A DNA stretch of 64,000 bases from JANJWP01 sp964482035 (GTDB lineage Bacteria > Patescibacteriota > Gracilibacteria > BD1-5 > UBA2023), in contig CAYZVC010000004.1 of the NCBI GenBank assembly GCA_964482035.1, forward strand, positions 124,001-188,000, in the 5' to 3' direction. The notes beneath the pieces were generated by a model, which was not told where the DNA came from, did not search any database, and saw nothing but the letters and a program-made list of their open reading frames with translations. Both the position numbers and the translations under genes were made by a program. How positions within the stretch are numbered: position 1 is the first letter of the stretch; each line of letters begins with the position of its first letter. Below are positions 33,686 through 41,929 of this stretch, one piece after another.

Positions 33686-34057
33686 CTATCTCACGATGGA
33701 CTGGACTTTGGTTTCCGACGGCTTCAAAAACGCCTCGATATCGCGGAAAAGCGCTTCGGCCGACGCCGAGTTGTCGCGGGAGACGTTGCAGACGTAGAGG
33801 TCGGCGGTGACGAAGGAAATTTCCGGCCACGTATGGATGGCGACATGCGATTCGGCGAGCACGTTGACTCCCGTGAACGCGTCTTCCCCGAAGGAATGGT
33901 ATTTTCGGGCGACTTCGGTAAGGCCGCGTTTTTTTACGAGGGAACCGATCAGCTCGCCCACTCCGTCCATTCCAAGTTCGCGGATTCACGAAAAATCGCA
34001 GCCGTAGAAATTGGCGAGGATATGGGTTCCGGAAGGTATGGACGATGTGTTTTCCAA
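33686..34057 (-). CDS. speD: S-adenosylmethionine decarboxylase proenzyme
   Basis: SpeD supplies decarboxylated SAM, the aminopropyl donor for SpeE. The 123-residue frame contains one UGA at 33986-33988 (GCDFS-UGA-IRELG), read as Gly. The hallmark autocleavage segment is intact: GVNVLAESHVAIHTWPE, with cleavage expected between Glu and Ser to make the pyruvoyl group. ANFYGCDFSGI matches the start of the family. The start is taken as TTG at 34055-34057 (preceded by AGGAAACAAG), because the frame has TAA shortly upstream and no ATG before GTHILANF. The stop is TAG. It is the only gene in the 23-39 kb island with an internal UGA. It is divergent from the VWA-lipoprotein operon. Confidence 0.93.
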
Positions 34058-34083
34058 CTTGTTTCCTAATGAATACGTTCGGA

Positions 34084-34111
34084 TTTATAATGAAGAAATC
34101 CAACTCGTCAA
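34084..34111 (-). promoter_or_regulatory. Promoter for speD
   Basis: Reverse strand: TTGACG (34106-34111), 16-bp spacer, TATAAA (34084-34089), 27 bp before the TTG start. In the forward direction, TTGACT (34154) and TATATT (34175) probably drive the divergent operon. Confidence 0.58.
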
Positions 34112-34253
34112 ACGTCGGTTGTTTGACAAAGTTGTTTTTTGTTGATTTAGATGTTGACTTTAGTGAATCCTTCTTATATTTGCGCGTGGCCGGAACACCG
34201 CTTTTCCGGAGATCGTTAACATTCTCGTTTTTACACAAAGAAGGAGGACGCGC

Positions 34254-35852
34254 ATGCGCTCCCTACGCTATTTTTCAGCAATCGTCGCCGCTACCGTCCT
34301 CTTGGCCGGCTGCGGAAAACGCGCCGAACCGGTCGTCATCGGTTCGGGTTCCGAAAACGCGGCGTTCTACCCCGCTATCGAGGCCTTCGCCAAATCCAAG
34401 GGCCAAACCGTCACGTTCGTGTCGAAAGGCTCGGTCGACCTGGCGAACGACCTCGCATTGGGTACCGCCGCGCCGTACGACGTCGTTTGGACGGCGAGCT
34501 CCTCAGTGCTCGACGGCATCAAGGGCCACGCGGTGAAAGACTCGGTGAGCGTGTCGGTATCCCCGGTCATGCCCATCGTCAAACGCTCCAAAGCCGAATC
34601 CTTCGGCTGGACGGGCAAGAACTTCACCAACGCGGACTTCTACGACGCCGTCACCAAGGGCAAGCTGAAATTCGGCATGACCTCGGCCTCACAGAGCTTC
34701 TCTGGGCAGGCCGCGTACCTCGGCATGCTTTCGAGCCTCTCGGGCAACCCCGAAGTCCTCCAGGCTTCGGACCTCGACGCGAAAGGCATCGCCGAACGTA
34801 CGGCCGCGATCTTGAAAAAGGTCGCGCGGTCGAGCGCGTCTTCGGGCACGCTCAAGACCTTCATGGTCGCCAATTTCGATTCGTACGACGCGATGTTGAA
34901 CTACGAAGGCCTCGCCTTCGAAGCCAACCGCGAACTCGCCGGATCGGGCAAAAAGGACGCGTTCTGCGCCCTCATGCCCGCCGACGGCGTCGTGGTGGCC
35001 GACCATCCCGTCGGATACGTCGACAAAGGCGACGCGAAGAAAGCGGCGTTCTACAAAGAACTCGTCGCCTACCTCAAGTCGCCGGAATTCCGACAGATCC
35101 TCAAGGACAACGGCCGCCGGGCGGAAATGGGACTCCTCGCGAGCACCCAGAAATCCGCCTACGACCCCTGTTGGGACACCGACCGTCCGATCAAACAGGT
35201 CACCATGCCCACTTCGGAAGTCGTGGCGAAAGCCGTCGACCTCTACCAGTCGGCCCTCCGCAAACCGAGCCTCACGATCTACGTGGCGGACTTCTCGGGG
35301 AGCATGGGCCAAAGTACGGGCGAACGCGATCTGAAGGCGGCCATGCGCGCGGTATTCGACCCCGTCGAAGCCCGCAAATGGAACCTCCAGCCGACCGCGA
35401 AGGACGTGAATATTTTCATTCCGTTCTCGCACGTCGTCTGGGGCTCCATCGAAGTGCGTGGCAACGATCCCAAGGCGTATGCCGCGGCGATCGCCAAGAT
35501 CGAAAGCCTGCGTGCCGACGGCGGGACCGAGATGTATCTCGGCCTGAACGCCGCGCTCGCGGCTCTCGACCGCTTTCCCAATCTGTCGGATTACGCCGTA
35601 TCCATCGTGCTGATGACCGACGGGGTATCGAAAAACGACGGCGCCAACCAAGCCATGGACGGCCTCGCAAGGGCCTTCAAGGAACGGGGCGTCGCCACCT
35701 ACTCGATCCTCTTCGGGGAAGCGGACCAAACGCAGCTCGTCAACATCGCCAGCCACCAAGTGGGCGGTAACGGCGAGCTCGCCAAGGCCTACGTCTGCGA
35801 CGGTCGTAAAGACCTCGTAGGCTGCTTCCGCAAAGTACGTGCCAACAACTGA
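34254..35852 (+). CDS. lipoprotein: solute-binding-like domain fused to VWA domain
   Basis: A 532-residue predicted lipoprotein: signal with lipobox VLLAGCGK. Residues 25-310 resemble a type 2 periplasmic binding protein of the molybdate/sulfate class (PVVIGSGSENAAFYPAIEAF, AAPYDVVWTASSSVLDGI, NADFYDAVTKGKLKFGMTS). Residues 335-525 are a VWA domain with MIDAS motif IYVADFSGSMGQSTG, Thr in DGGTEMYLGLNAAL and Asp in VLMTDGVSKNDG. The pair suggests an extracellular sensor or assembly factor. It has a strong GAAGGAGGA site before ATG 34254. The frame ends at UGA and is in frame, ten codons on, with the next gene; a separate ribosome-binding site there suggests that UGA stops. It is the first gene of the TelA operon. 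Confidence 0.8.
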   Translation: MRSLRYFSAIVAATVLLAGCGKRAEPVVIGSGSENAAFYPAIEAFAKSKGQTVTFVSKGSVDLANDLALGTAAPYDVVWTASSSVLDGIKGHAVKDSVSVSVSPVMPIVKRSKAESFGWTGKNFTNADFYDAVTKGKLKFGMTSASQSFSGQAAYLGMLSSLSGNPEVLQASDLDAKGIAERTAAILKKVARSSASSGTLKTFMVANFDSYDAMLNYEGLAFEANRELAGSGKKDAFCALMPADGVVVADHPVGYVDKGDAKKAAFYKELVAYLKSPEFRQILKDNGRRAEMGLLASTQKSAYDPCWDTDRPIKQVTMPTSEVVAKAVDLYQSALRKPSLTIYVADFSGSMGQSTGERDLKAAMRAVFDPVEARKWNLQPTAKDVNIFIPFSHVVWGSIEVRGNDPKAYAAAIAKIESLRADGGTEMYLGLNAALAALDRFPNLSDYAVSIVLMTDGVSKNDGANQAMDGLARAFKERGVATYSILFGEADQTQLVNIASHQVGGNGELAKAYVCDGRKDLVGCFRKVRANN

Positions 35853-35882
35853 CCTCCGGGGAACCCCGGGGAAAGGAAAACC

Positions 35883-36500
35883 ATGAAGGAAACCCTCCGG
35901 GGGATCGTCTCGGGACTCACGGCTACGGCCGGGTGTCTCGGGGCGTACGTCCCTTTGCATTATTCGCTCGGCATCAGCCTCTGCGTCGGCGCGGCGGTCT
36001 TCGTCGGTACGTACCTCGTCATCCCCCGGAAAAAGGGGGCGGACGAAGTCGTCATCGATACGAACGCCGGACTGACGGAAGCCGATCGCGAAGACGTCGT
36101 CACCAAGATCGACGCCTACCGTTCCGAAATCCTCGCGTCCAAACTCGCTTTCGAGCGGCTCGGACACCCGAAGACGGCGGAAAAAATCGACCGGGTCTTA
36201 AAACTCGTCGACGCCATCGCCGACCGCACGAAGCGGAAGCCGGCGGAGATTCCACGCGTGGAGTCCTTCGCCGATTACCATCTCGCGCGGGTGTCCAAAC
36301 TCGTGAGCGAATACGCGGACATCGCGGACGGCCTCCAAACCGACCGCATCCGCAGCGAAATCGAAAAGCTCAAGGGAATCCTCGACGTCGTCGCCGACGG
36401 CTTCGAAGACTTCTACGAAAAACTCAAGCTGCGCCGTATGGACGACCTCCGCATCGACGGGGAAGCCTACATGGCCGTGCTCAACTTCGAAAAGGAATGA
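35883..36500 (+). CDS. XpaC-like membrane protein
   Basis: This 205-residue protein fits the XpaC family (5-bromo-4-chloroindolyl phosphate hydrolysis protein) by layout and neighbour: two short N-terminal membrane segments (GLTATAGCLGAYVPLHYSLG and ISLCVGAAVFVGTYLVIPRK), then an all-helical cytoplasmic domain (REDVVTKIDAYRSEILASKL, HPKTAEKIDRVLKLVDAIAD, IRSEIEKLKGILDVVADGFE). In Bacillus xpaC is next to telA, as here. The biochemical role is unknown. A GGGGAAAGG ribosome-binding site precedes the ATG. It ends in UGA, four bases before the next ATG; reading this UGA as Gly would shift translation into a wrong frame over the following gene, so UGA probably stops. Confidence 0.76.
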   Translation: MKETLRGIVSGLTATAGCLGAYVPLHYSLGISLCVGAAVFVGTYLVIPRKKGADEVVIDTNAGLTEADREDVVTKIDAYRSEILASKLAFERLGHPKTAEKIDRVLKLVDAIADRTKRKPAEIPRVESFADYHLARVSKLVSEYADIADGLQTDRIRSEIEKLKGILDVVADGFEDFYEKLKLRRMDDLRIDGEAYMAVLNFEKE

Positions 36501-36504
36501 ACGT

Positions 36505-37611
36505 ATGAACTCCCGACTCATCGGTCTTGGCGGGGGCATGCTGCTCCTCGTCACCGTCGGCCTCGCGCTGACTTTCTGGGACAAGGCCTCTTCCAACCCC
36601 GACGCCTTCAAACGCGTCGACACGGTGGAGATCAAGGGCAAGGCCACGAAGGAATTCGTGGCGCTCTGCGAAAACCCGAAGATCCGCGAAATTCTGCGGA
36701 AGAACCACAAGGTGGTACCGACCTGCGTCCAATCGACCTCTTCGGAAACCGTCGCGGCGAACGCGGCCGAAGGCGGGCAGGATTTCCTGATTCCCGCTTC
36801 CGACCTCATCGCTTCGACCTATCCGGGCAAGTCGCTCCAGACGCAGCCGGTCTTTTCCACTCCGCTCATCGCGTTCACCCGCTCGAGCCATGCAGAATCG
36901 CTCGTCGCCAAGGGCTACGCCACCAAACAAAACGACGGGAGCCTGCTCCTGCCGTTCGCGAAAGTGGCCGACCTCGTGGCGACCAAGGCCGCATGGAAGA
37001 GCGTCGGCATCAACGAATACGGCCCGGTGAAAGTACGGGGCACGGCTCTGGAGTCCACGACTTCTGGCCAAGCCCTGGTGCATTTGCTGGTCGCCGCGTT
37101 CAATAACGACGAACCGGTGACGCCGGAAACCGTTCCGGCGCTGACGGCCAAGATCAAGCCGATCGTCGACCGCCTGGGTCAACTGCCTAAGACGACGAAC
37201 GACCTCTTGAACGTCTGCCTTTCGACGGGTTGCACGGATCTGAACTTCGGACTCGAAAGCACGTATCTCCGGATCGTGCACGATTTCGCGGACGGGGACG
37301 AAAACTCCAAGAAGAGCGCCGAAGCGATGAAGAAAAACCTCACCGTCCTCTATCCGCAACCCGCGGCCTGGGGACACCACACGATGATCGTCCTGACGGA
37401 AGGCGGGCGGCGTTTCTTGAACGCCCTCTCCGACCCTGAAATCCAGGCCGTCGCATGGACCGAACACGGTCTGCGCACGCCGGGACAAGGCATCCGGATG
37501 GATTCGAAGTCGGCGCCGGTTCCCGGGGTCGCGACGTCCATCGGCGCCGCGGTCACGCAACCGACCGCCGAAGCCAACAAGGCGTTCATCAAGTCCGTTT
37601 TGGGCAAATAG
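36505..37611 (+). CDS. membrane-anchored solute-binding-like protein
   Basis: This 368-residue protein has one N-terminal membrane anchor (LIGLGGGMLLLVTVGLALTF) and an extracytoplasmic domain like a periplasmic binding protein related to the N-terminal part of the gene at 34254 (QDFLIPASDLIASTYPGKSL, LIAFTRSSHAESLVAKGYAT). Two Cys in VCLSTGCTDLNFG may pair. The ligand is unknown. It follows the XpaC-like gene by four bases and precedes telA by 72 bp, so it is probably part of the same complex. The stop is TAG and there is no UGA inside. The start ATG 36505 is preceded only by GGAATGAACGT, i.e. coupled translation. Confidence 0.7.
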   Translation: MNSRLIGLGGGMLLLVTVGLALTFWDKASSNPDAFKRVDTVEIKGKATKEFVALCENPKIREILRKNHKVVPTCVQSTSSETVAANAAEGGQDFLIPASDLIASTYPGKSLQTQPVFSTPLIAFTRSSHAESLVAKGYATKQNDGSLLLPFAKVADLVATKAAWKSVGINEYGPVKVRGTALESTTSGQALVHLLVAAFNNDEPVTPETVPALTAKIKPIVDRLGQLPKTTNDLLNVCLSTGCTDLNFGLESTYLRIVHDFADGDENSKKSAEAMKKNLTVLYPQPAAWGHHTMIVLTEGGRRFLNALSDPEIQAVAWTEHGLRTPGQGIRMDSKSAPVPGVATSIGAAVTQPTAEANKAFIKSVLGK

Positions 37612-37683
37612 GCCCCGCGTCAAAAACCCGCCCTTCCGGAATCCTCCGGAAGGGCCAATGCGAAAAATACGAAAGGAAACTCC

Positions 37684-38973
37684 ATGAACGAACAAGCCCA
37701 ACAAGCAACCGACGGCCAAGGCCAATCCGCAACCGCGCTGGCCGAAGCCCCGGTCCCGTCGTCGGTGTTCTCAGTTCTCGATTCGCCCTCCGCACAGCCG
37801 CTCGTCCCCACGGGTACGGGCGCCGTGTCCGGCGAATTCATCCCCGCGTCCGCCGATTCCGGCGTCGCCCGCCTGGTCATTCTCGACCATCCGGACGTCG
37901 CGCCGCAAGCCGCCCAAATGGTCGGCGAATGGGGCGACCTCACCAAGTTCGCGTCCAGCCTGGACGTAATCAAGTTCGGTTCCAAGGTCGAAACCGAAAT
38001 CGAACGTTTCTATGCCGTCATGAACGAACAAGCGGGCAAGATGGAGGCTCACGTCTTCCTCGAAGTCGCGAACGCGCTCATGTCCGGCGCCGAAACGCAG
38101 GATTCCGGCCTGGCCAAGATCGAAAAGGAAGCCGAAGAACAGTTCAAACGCCCCTTCCTGGTGAAGCTCATCGCGGCCATCGGCTTCGACAAGTGGGCCA
38201 AGAAGATGGACCGCGAACGCCTTCCACAGATTTCCGCGTTCATCTCCTCCCAGTTCAAATCGGGCGGCGAGCGGATCAATTCATGGATCGACGGCATCCG
38301 CGTCAAGACCGAGGATTCCTGCCGTGGTCAAATCGAGGGCATCCGTCGCTGGGAGCTCGCGATCGCCGAAGGCAAGAAGCACGAAGTCCTGCTCGCGGCG
38401 ACGATGAGCGCCGGCTACCAAGTGCTGGACGCGGCTAACGCCGCGTTGCCCACGCTGCCCGAAATGGCCCGCAAGGACCAGATCGACCGCATCGGGGTTC
38501 TCACCCAGCGACTGGTGTTCCTGGGACGTCTCTATGGCGACGCTCCGGGCCGGATGGTCCGTTCAAAGCACGGGTTGAACGGCGCGGTCACCACCTTGGT
38601 GAACGTGATGAGTTCGGCCAACGGCTTCTTCATCCAGCTGCGCCAATCGGCGTTCGACCTTACCCAGGGCTACCAGACCCGCGCGCTCCAACGGGCCAAC
38701 GCGGATCTGGGCGACGTCTCGGCCTCTCTGAGCCGCCGGGGCGCGCAAGTGCTGGGCGAAGTCGCCGTCGCGGCCGTCGGCATGGCGGCCGAGAACGCCA
38801 AGAAGCAGGCCGAGCTCAACAAGAGCCTGGCCGCGACTACGGTCACGATGGTCGAAAACCTCAAGGCCGCCGAACAGGCGGCCAAGGCGCAGATCGTCGA
38901 AGCCACCAAGGAACTCGCCGAAGGCCAGCGTCTCATGCTCGAACTGCGCAAGCAGCAGAACATGGCGACCTGA
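37684..38973 (+). CDS. telA: TelA-family toxic anion resistance protein
   Basis: A 429-residue soluble, helical protein of the TelA (YaaN, toxic anion resistance) family. After a disordered 70-residue N-terminus, the core is a long alpha-helical array (KFASSLDVIKFGSKVETEIE, RINSWIDGIRVKTEDSCRGQ, EVLLAATMSAGYQVLDAANA, ALQRANADLGDVSASLSRRG) ending in a coiled coil (residues about 370-425). Despite its name the family's general role is in envelope or stress response; tellurite action is not shown. The AAGGAAACTCC site precedes ATG 37684. The frame ends in UGA and a strong terminator hairpin starts about 25 bp later. It is the last gene of the operon with the VWA lipoprotein, XpaC-like and binding-like proteins. 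Confidence 0.86.
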   Translation: MNEQAQQATDGQGQSATALAEAPVPSSVFSVLDSPSAQPLVPTGTGAVSGEFIPASADSGVARLVILDHPDVAPQAAQMVGEWGDLTKFASSLDVIKFGSKVETEIERFYAVMNEQAGKMEAHVFLEVANALMSGAETQDSGLAKIEKEAEEQFKRPFLVKLIAAIGFDKWAKKMDRERLPQISAFISSQFKSGGERINSWIDGIRVKTEDSCRGQIEGIRRWELAIAEGKKHEVLLAATMSAGYQVLDAANAALPTLPEMARKDQIDRIGVLTQRLVFLGRLYGDAPGRMVRSKHGLNGAVTTLVNVMSSANGFFIQLRQSAFDLTQGYQTRALQRANADLGDVSASLSRRGAQVLGEVAVAAVGMAAENAKKQAELNKSLAATTVTMVENLKAAEQAAKAQIVEATKELAEGQRLMLELRKQQNMAT

Positions 38974-38994
38974 CCGACGCGGACTTCCGTTTCG

Positions 38995-39024
38995 AAACCC
39001 ACCTCTCGCGAGGTGGGTTTTTTA
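38995..39024 (+). terminator. Rho-independent terminator after telA
   Basis: AAACCCACCTC-TCGC-GAGGTGGGTTT followed by TTTATT, 22 bp after the telA UGA. Confidence 0.9.
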
Positions 39025-39066
39025 TTGCGTTCGAAATCCCGCCCCGGCCTGCCTGCGCCAAACTGT

Positions 39067-39094
39067 TTGACCTTTTCCGCCTCGCAAGTATAAA
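39067..39094 (+). promoter_or_regulatory. Promoter for the CoaD-CoaE-HD gene
   Basis: TTGACC (39067-39072), 16-bp spacer, TATAAA (39089-39094), 27 bp before the ATG at 39122. Confidence 0.6.
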
Positions 39095-39121
39095 TATCCA
39101 AATACCCGTTACGGCAACCGC

Positions 39122-40933
39122 ATGCGCCCGCTCCCGCCCGAAGCCCTGTACGCCCTCTCCGCCGACCCGTGGACGCTCGGCCATTCTTCGGTTCTCGACA
39201 AGGCCCGTGAAAAATATACTGGCAGGGTTCTCGTCGGCATCGCGAACGACCCCAAGAAGAACTACGCCTTCGCCCAATGGGAACGCCTCCGCCTCGCGCA
39301 GAAAAGCCTCGACGTTCCGCCGGAAGACGTGCGCCTCGTTCCGGGATCGCTCGCCAAGTACATGATGTGCGAAGACATCCCCAACCTCGTCCGCGGCGTG
39401 CGCAACGTTCTGGACGAAGCGGCCGAAACCACGCTCAAGTTCTACTACCTGCGCGAAAATCCGGACCTTTTCATCGACGTCATCCACGCGGAAGCCGATT
39501 CTCCGTACGCGGAAATCAGCTCCTCGGGCGTAAAGGAATGCCTCAAGGTCGGGCACGACATTTCGAGCTTCGTTTCGTCGACCGTCAAACAGGCGCTCGA
39601 ATCGCGGATCATCCGGCAGTACCCCGTCTGCGTCACGGGCGAAATGGGTGCGGGAAAATCCACGCTTTCGCGCAAAATCGCGGACACGGCCCGCGAACTC
39701 TGAATCGCTTGCACGTACGTCGACTACGATTCCATCGCGCACGAAATCTACTTCTCGCTCACCGATCCGATCTACGAAAAAACCCGCCGAAAAGTGGCGG
39801 AAGCGTTCGGCGAATCGGTCGTGACGGCGGACGGTTTCATCGACCGCGCCGAACTCGCGCGCATCGTCCGGGAAAATCCCGGAAGCGTCGAAATCCTCAA
39901 TTCGATCCTCCGCAAGCCCATGCTCCTCCGCTACGGCGACATGGTCGCGGGAAAGCGGGGCATCGTGCTCGTCGACGCCGCGCTCCTCGTGGAATTCGGA
40001 CTCACGCACTTGGGCAACCACCACGCCGTGGTCGTTACGGCCCCGGTAGAAACCCGCGTGGAACGCGTCATTCCCCGCTACGCGAAAGGCGGGCGCACCA
40101 TGTCGCGCGAAGACGTGCTCAAAATGTTCTCGCTCCAGATGTCGGGAGAAGACAAGATTGCCAAACTGGAGTCGACCATCGAAGAGAACAAAAACGGTTC
40201 GGTCCTCGCGTACGACAACGGCGAAAGCCCGGTCGACGCGAAAAAGGCGCTTTTCGACATCCTCGCCAAGATCGACGTTTTCGGCGAACTTCGCGCGCAA
40301 ATGGCCTTGAGAATGTTCGGAATCAGCGAACTCGAATCCGCGGCGCTCGTGGCGGAACTTAAGAAAAAACACGAGGAACCCCACCGCTTCTACCACACCT
40401 GGGAGCATATCGTCGAACTCCTCGGAAACCTTTTCGAACGCGCCGTCGCCACCGACATGCCGCAAGAAGAAATGGCCACGCTCGGCGTCGCCATCCTCTT
40501 CCACGATTCGGTGTACGACGTGAACCGCACGTACTACCGCGACAACGAAATCCACAGCGCCGAATACGCGAAACGCGCCCTTTCGTCCCGCGGAGTGGGC
40601 AGCCACCGGGTGGACAACGTGTACCAGCTTATCCGCGATACCGCGCACGCGAGCGGGGAAAAACCCAAAGAATACCTCTCGATGATCCTCCACGACTTGG
40701 ACATGTCCATCTTGGGCTCTTCGCCGGAACGCTACGCGCTCTACGTTTCCGACATCATCGCCGAATTCGGCATCTATCCGGGGCGCGAATTCGTCAAAGG
40801 ACGTCTGGAAATGCTCGAAAAGTGGATCGCCGACGAAAACCTCTTCGTCACGCAGTACGGAAAAGAACAATTTCAGGAACGCGCTCGGGAAAACATGCGC
40901 GCCGAAATCGCGAAGCTCCGCGAGATGGCGTAG
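39122..40933 (+). CDS. CoaD-like / dephospho-CoA kinase / HD-domain fusion (one UGA)
   Basis: A 603-residue three-domain protein. Residues 1-160 resemble a phosphopantetheine adenylyltransferase (ADPWTLGHSSVLDKAREKYT for the TxGH motif; ANDPKKNYAFAQWERLRLAQ). Residues about 175-390 are a dephospho-CoA kinase with P-loop GEMGAGKSTLSRKIA and the DSIAHEIY and VLVDAALLVEFGL stretches. Residues 400-603 are an HD domain of the COG4339 type (HRFYHTWEHIVELLGNLFER, VAILFHDSVYDVNRTYYRDN, LHDLDMSILG). The UGA at 39701-39703 (AREL-UGA-IACTYVDYDS) joins the first two parts; without recoding it would split just after the P-loop. The first two domains mirror the human bifunctional CoA synthase order. The HD substrate is unknown. 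The stop is TAG. Confidence 0.82.
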
Positions 40934-41005
40934 TCCGATATGGCGGAATCGCCCGCACGACGTTTGTTGACAATCTGAAAACCGTAATTATGCGGTTTGA
41001 CATTC

Positions 41006-41038
41006 GAGACCTCCGGATTAGGATTCGGAGGTCTTTTC
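41006..41038 (+). terminator. Rho-independent terminator
   Basis: GACCTCCG...CGGAGGTC followed by TTTT. It lies 75 bp after the CoaD-CoaE-HD stop. A promoter-like TTGACA (40968) lies just before it, so it could also act as an attenuator for the 41079 gene. Confidence 0.7.
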
Positions 41039-41078
41039 GCACTTCGCGGAAACGAAAACCAAACACAAGGAGCGATCC

Positions 41079-41369
41079 ATGCAAAACGAAACCGAAGGTG
41101 CCGTAAACCAAGCGGACGCCTTGGTCCAAGCGGCGCGTCAAGCGGGACAGACGCAGAACGAAAACGTCCGCCAACAGGCTTCCGCTTCGGGCGATGCCGT
41201 CGGCGAAGTCGCCGGAGGCATCCTCGACGGCGCGCTCGAACTCGTCGTCGAAGCCGGGAGCGCCGTACTCCAAGGCGCCGGGAACGTCGCCATCGGCGCG
41301 CTCGAATGCGGCGGAGCGGTAGTCGAAGGCGTTTGCAGCGCTGCCGGTGACATCTTGGGCGGACTGTAG
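41079..41369 (+). CDS. small Gly/Ala/Val-rich protein, 96 aa
   Basis: The family is unknown. The first 40 residues are Gln/Asn/Ala-rich and polar (MQNETEGAVNQADALVQAAR). Residues 42-96 are a run of Gly/Ala/Val/Leu with regular small residues (VAGGILDGALELVVEAGSAV, LQGAGNVAIGALECGGAVVE), like a glycine-zipper membrane-interacting segment. An AAGGAG site precedes the ATG. It ends in TAG and overlaps no other gene; the next gene starts three bases later, so the two are coupled. No UGA is present. Confidence 0.6.
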   Translation: MQNETEGAVNQADALVQAARQAGQTQNENVRQQASASGDAVGEVAGGILDGALELVVEAGSAVLQGAGNVAIGALECGGAVVEGVCSAAGDILGGL

Positions 41370-41372
41370 GCG

Positions 41373-41816
41373 ATGGAAGGCTACCATCCCATCGTCGCGC
41401 ACGCGCTGACCTGGAACTATTTGGCGGTATTCGCCGCTTGGTACTTCGTCTACGGCACGTTCGCGTACAACTTCAGCTACGAAGGGACTCGCGGAGGATT
41501 CTTCCTTCCGCTTTACGCCCTCGCCGACGACTTGTATCTCCAACTCCCCGGCCGGAAAGCCGCGTTCATCCGTAAACAGGTGGACCAAGCGCTCGACCAC
41601 GGCCACGGCGGAGGATACCTCGGAGGCCGGCTCGAAGACGACTGGTCGTACGAAAACATTCGCAAAAACGACCTCTACGCCAAGGTAGGCGCAGCCATGC
41701 TGCCTGGCACGTTCTACGCGTTCGTCATAACGGCTCCGCTTTTGTATCCGGTTTACTCTTGGGCTTGGAAGACGCTCTTTCCCGCCTGAAGTATGGCCGA
41801 CGTACCGAGCGATTAA
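41373..41816 (+). CDS. small membrane protein, 147 aa if UGA is Gly
   Basis: The function is unknown. It has an N-terminal hydrophobic segment (LTWNYLAVFAAWYFVYGTFA) and a second near the end (PGTFYAFVITAPLLYPVYSW). The middle is polar with Arg/His (RKQVDQALDHGHGGGYLGGR). The frame meets UGA at 41787-41789 (TLFPA-UGA-SMADVPSD) and reaches TAA eight codons later, directly before a terminator, so reading the UGA as Gly gives a natural end. It starts three bases after the 41079 gene and is probably made from the same message. A role in the membrane with that Gly-zipper-like protein is an inference. Confidence 0.62.
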
Positions 41817-41846
41817 AAATCCCCCTGCGAAAGCGGGGGGATTTCT
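41815..41846 (+). terminator. Rho-independent terminator
   Basis: AAATCCCCCTGC-GAAA-GCGGGGGGATTT with T residues following. It begins at the TAA of the 41373 gene. Confidence 0.85.
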
Positions 41847-41929
41847 CATTCTTTTGACTCCCGTGGGCAAAACCGTAGACTCAGCCAACTTTCGGATTCC
41901 CCGAAAGTGCAAACAAAAGGAGATACGTG

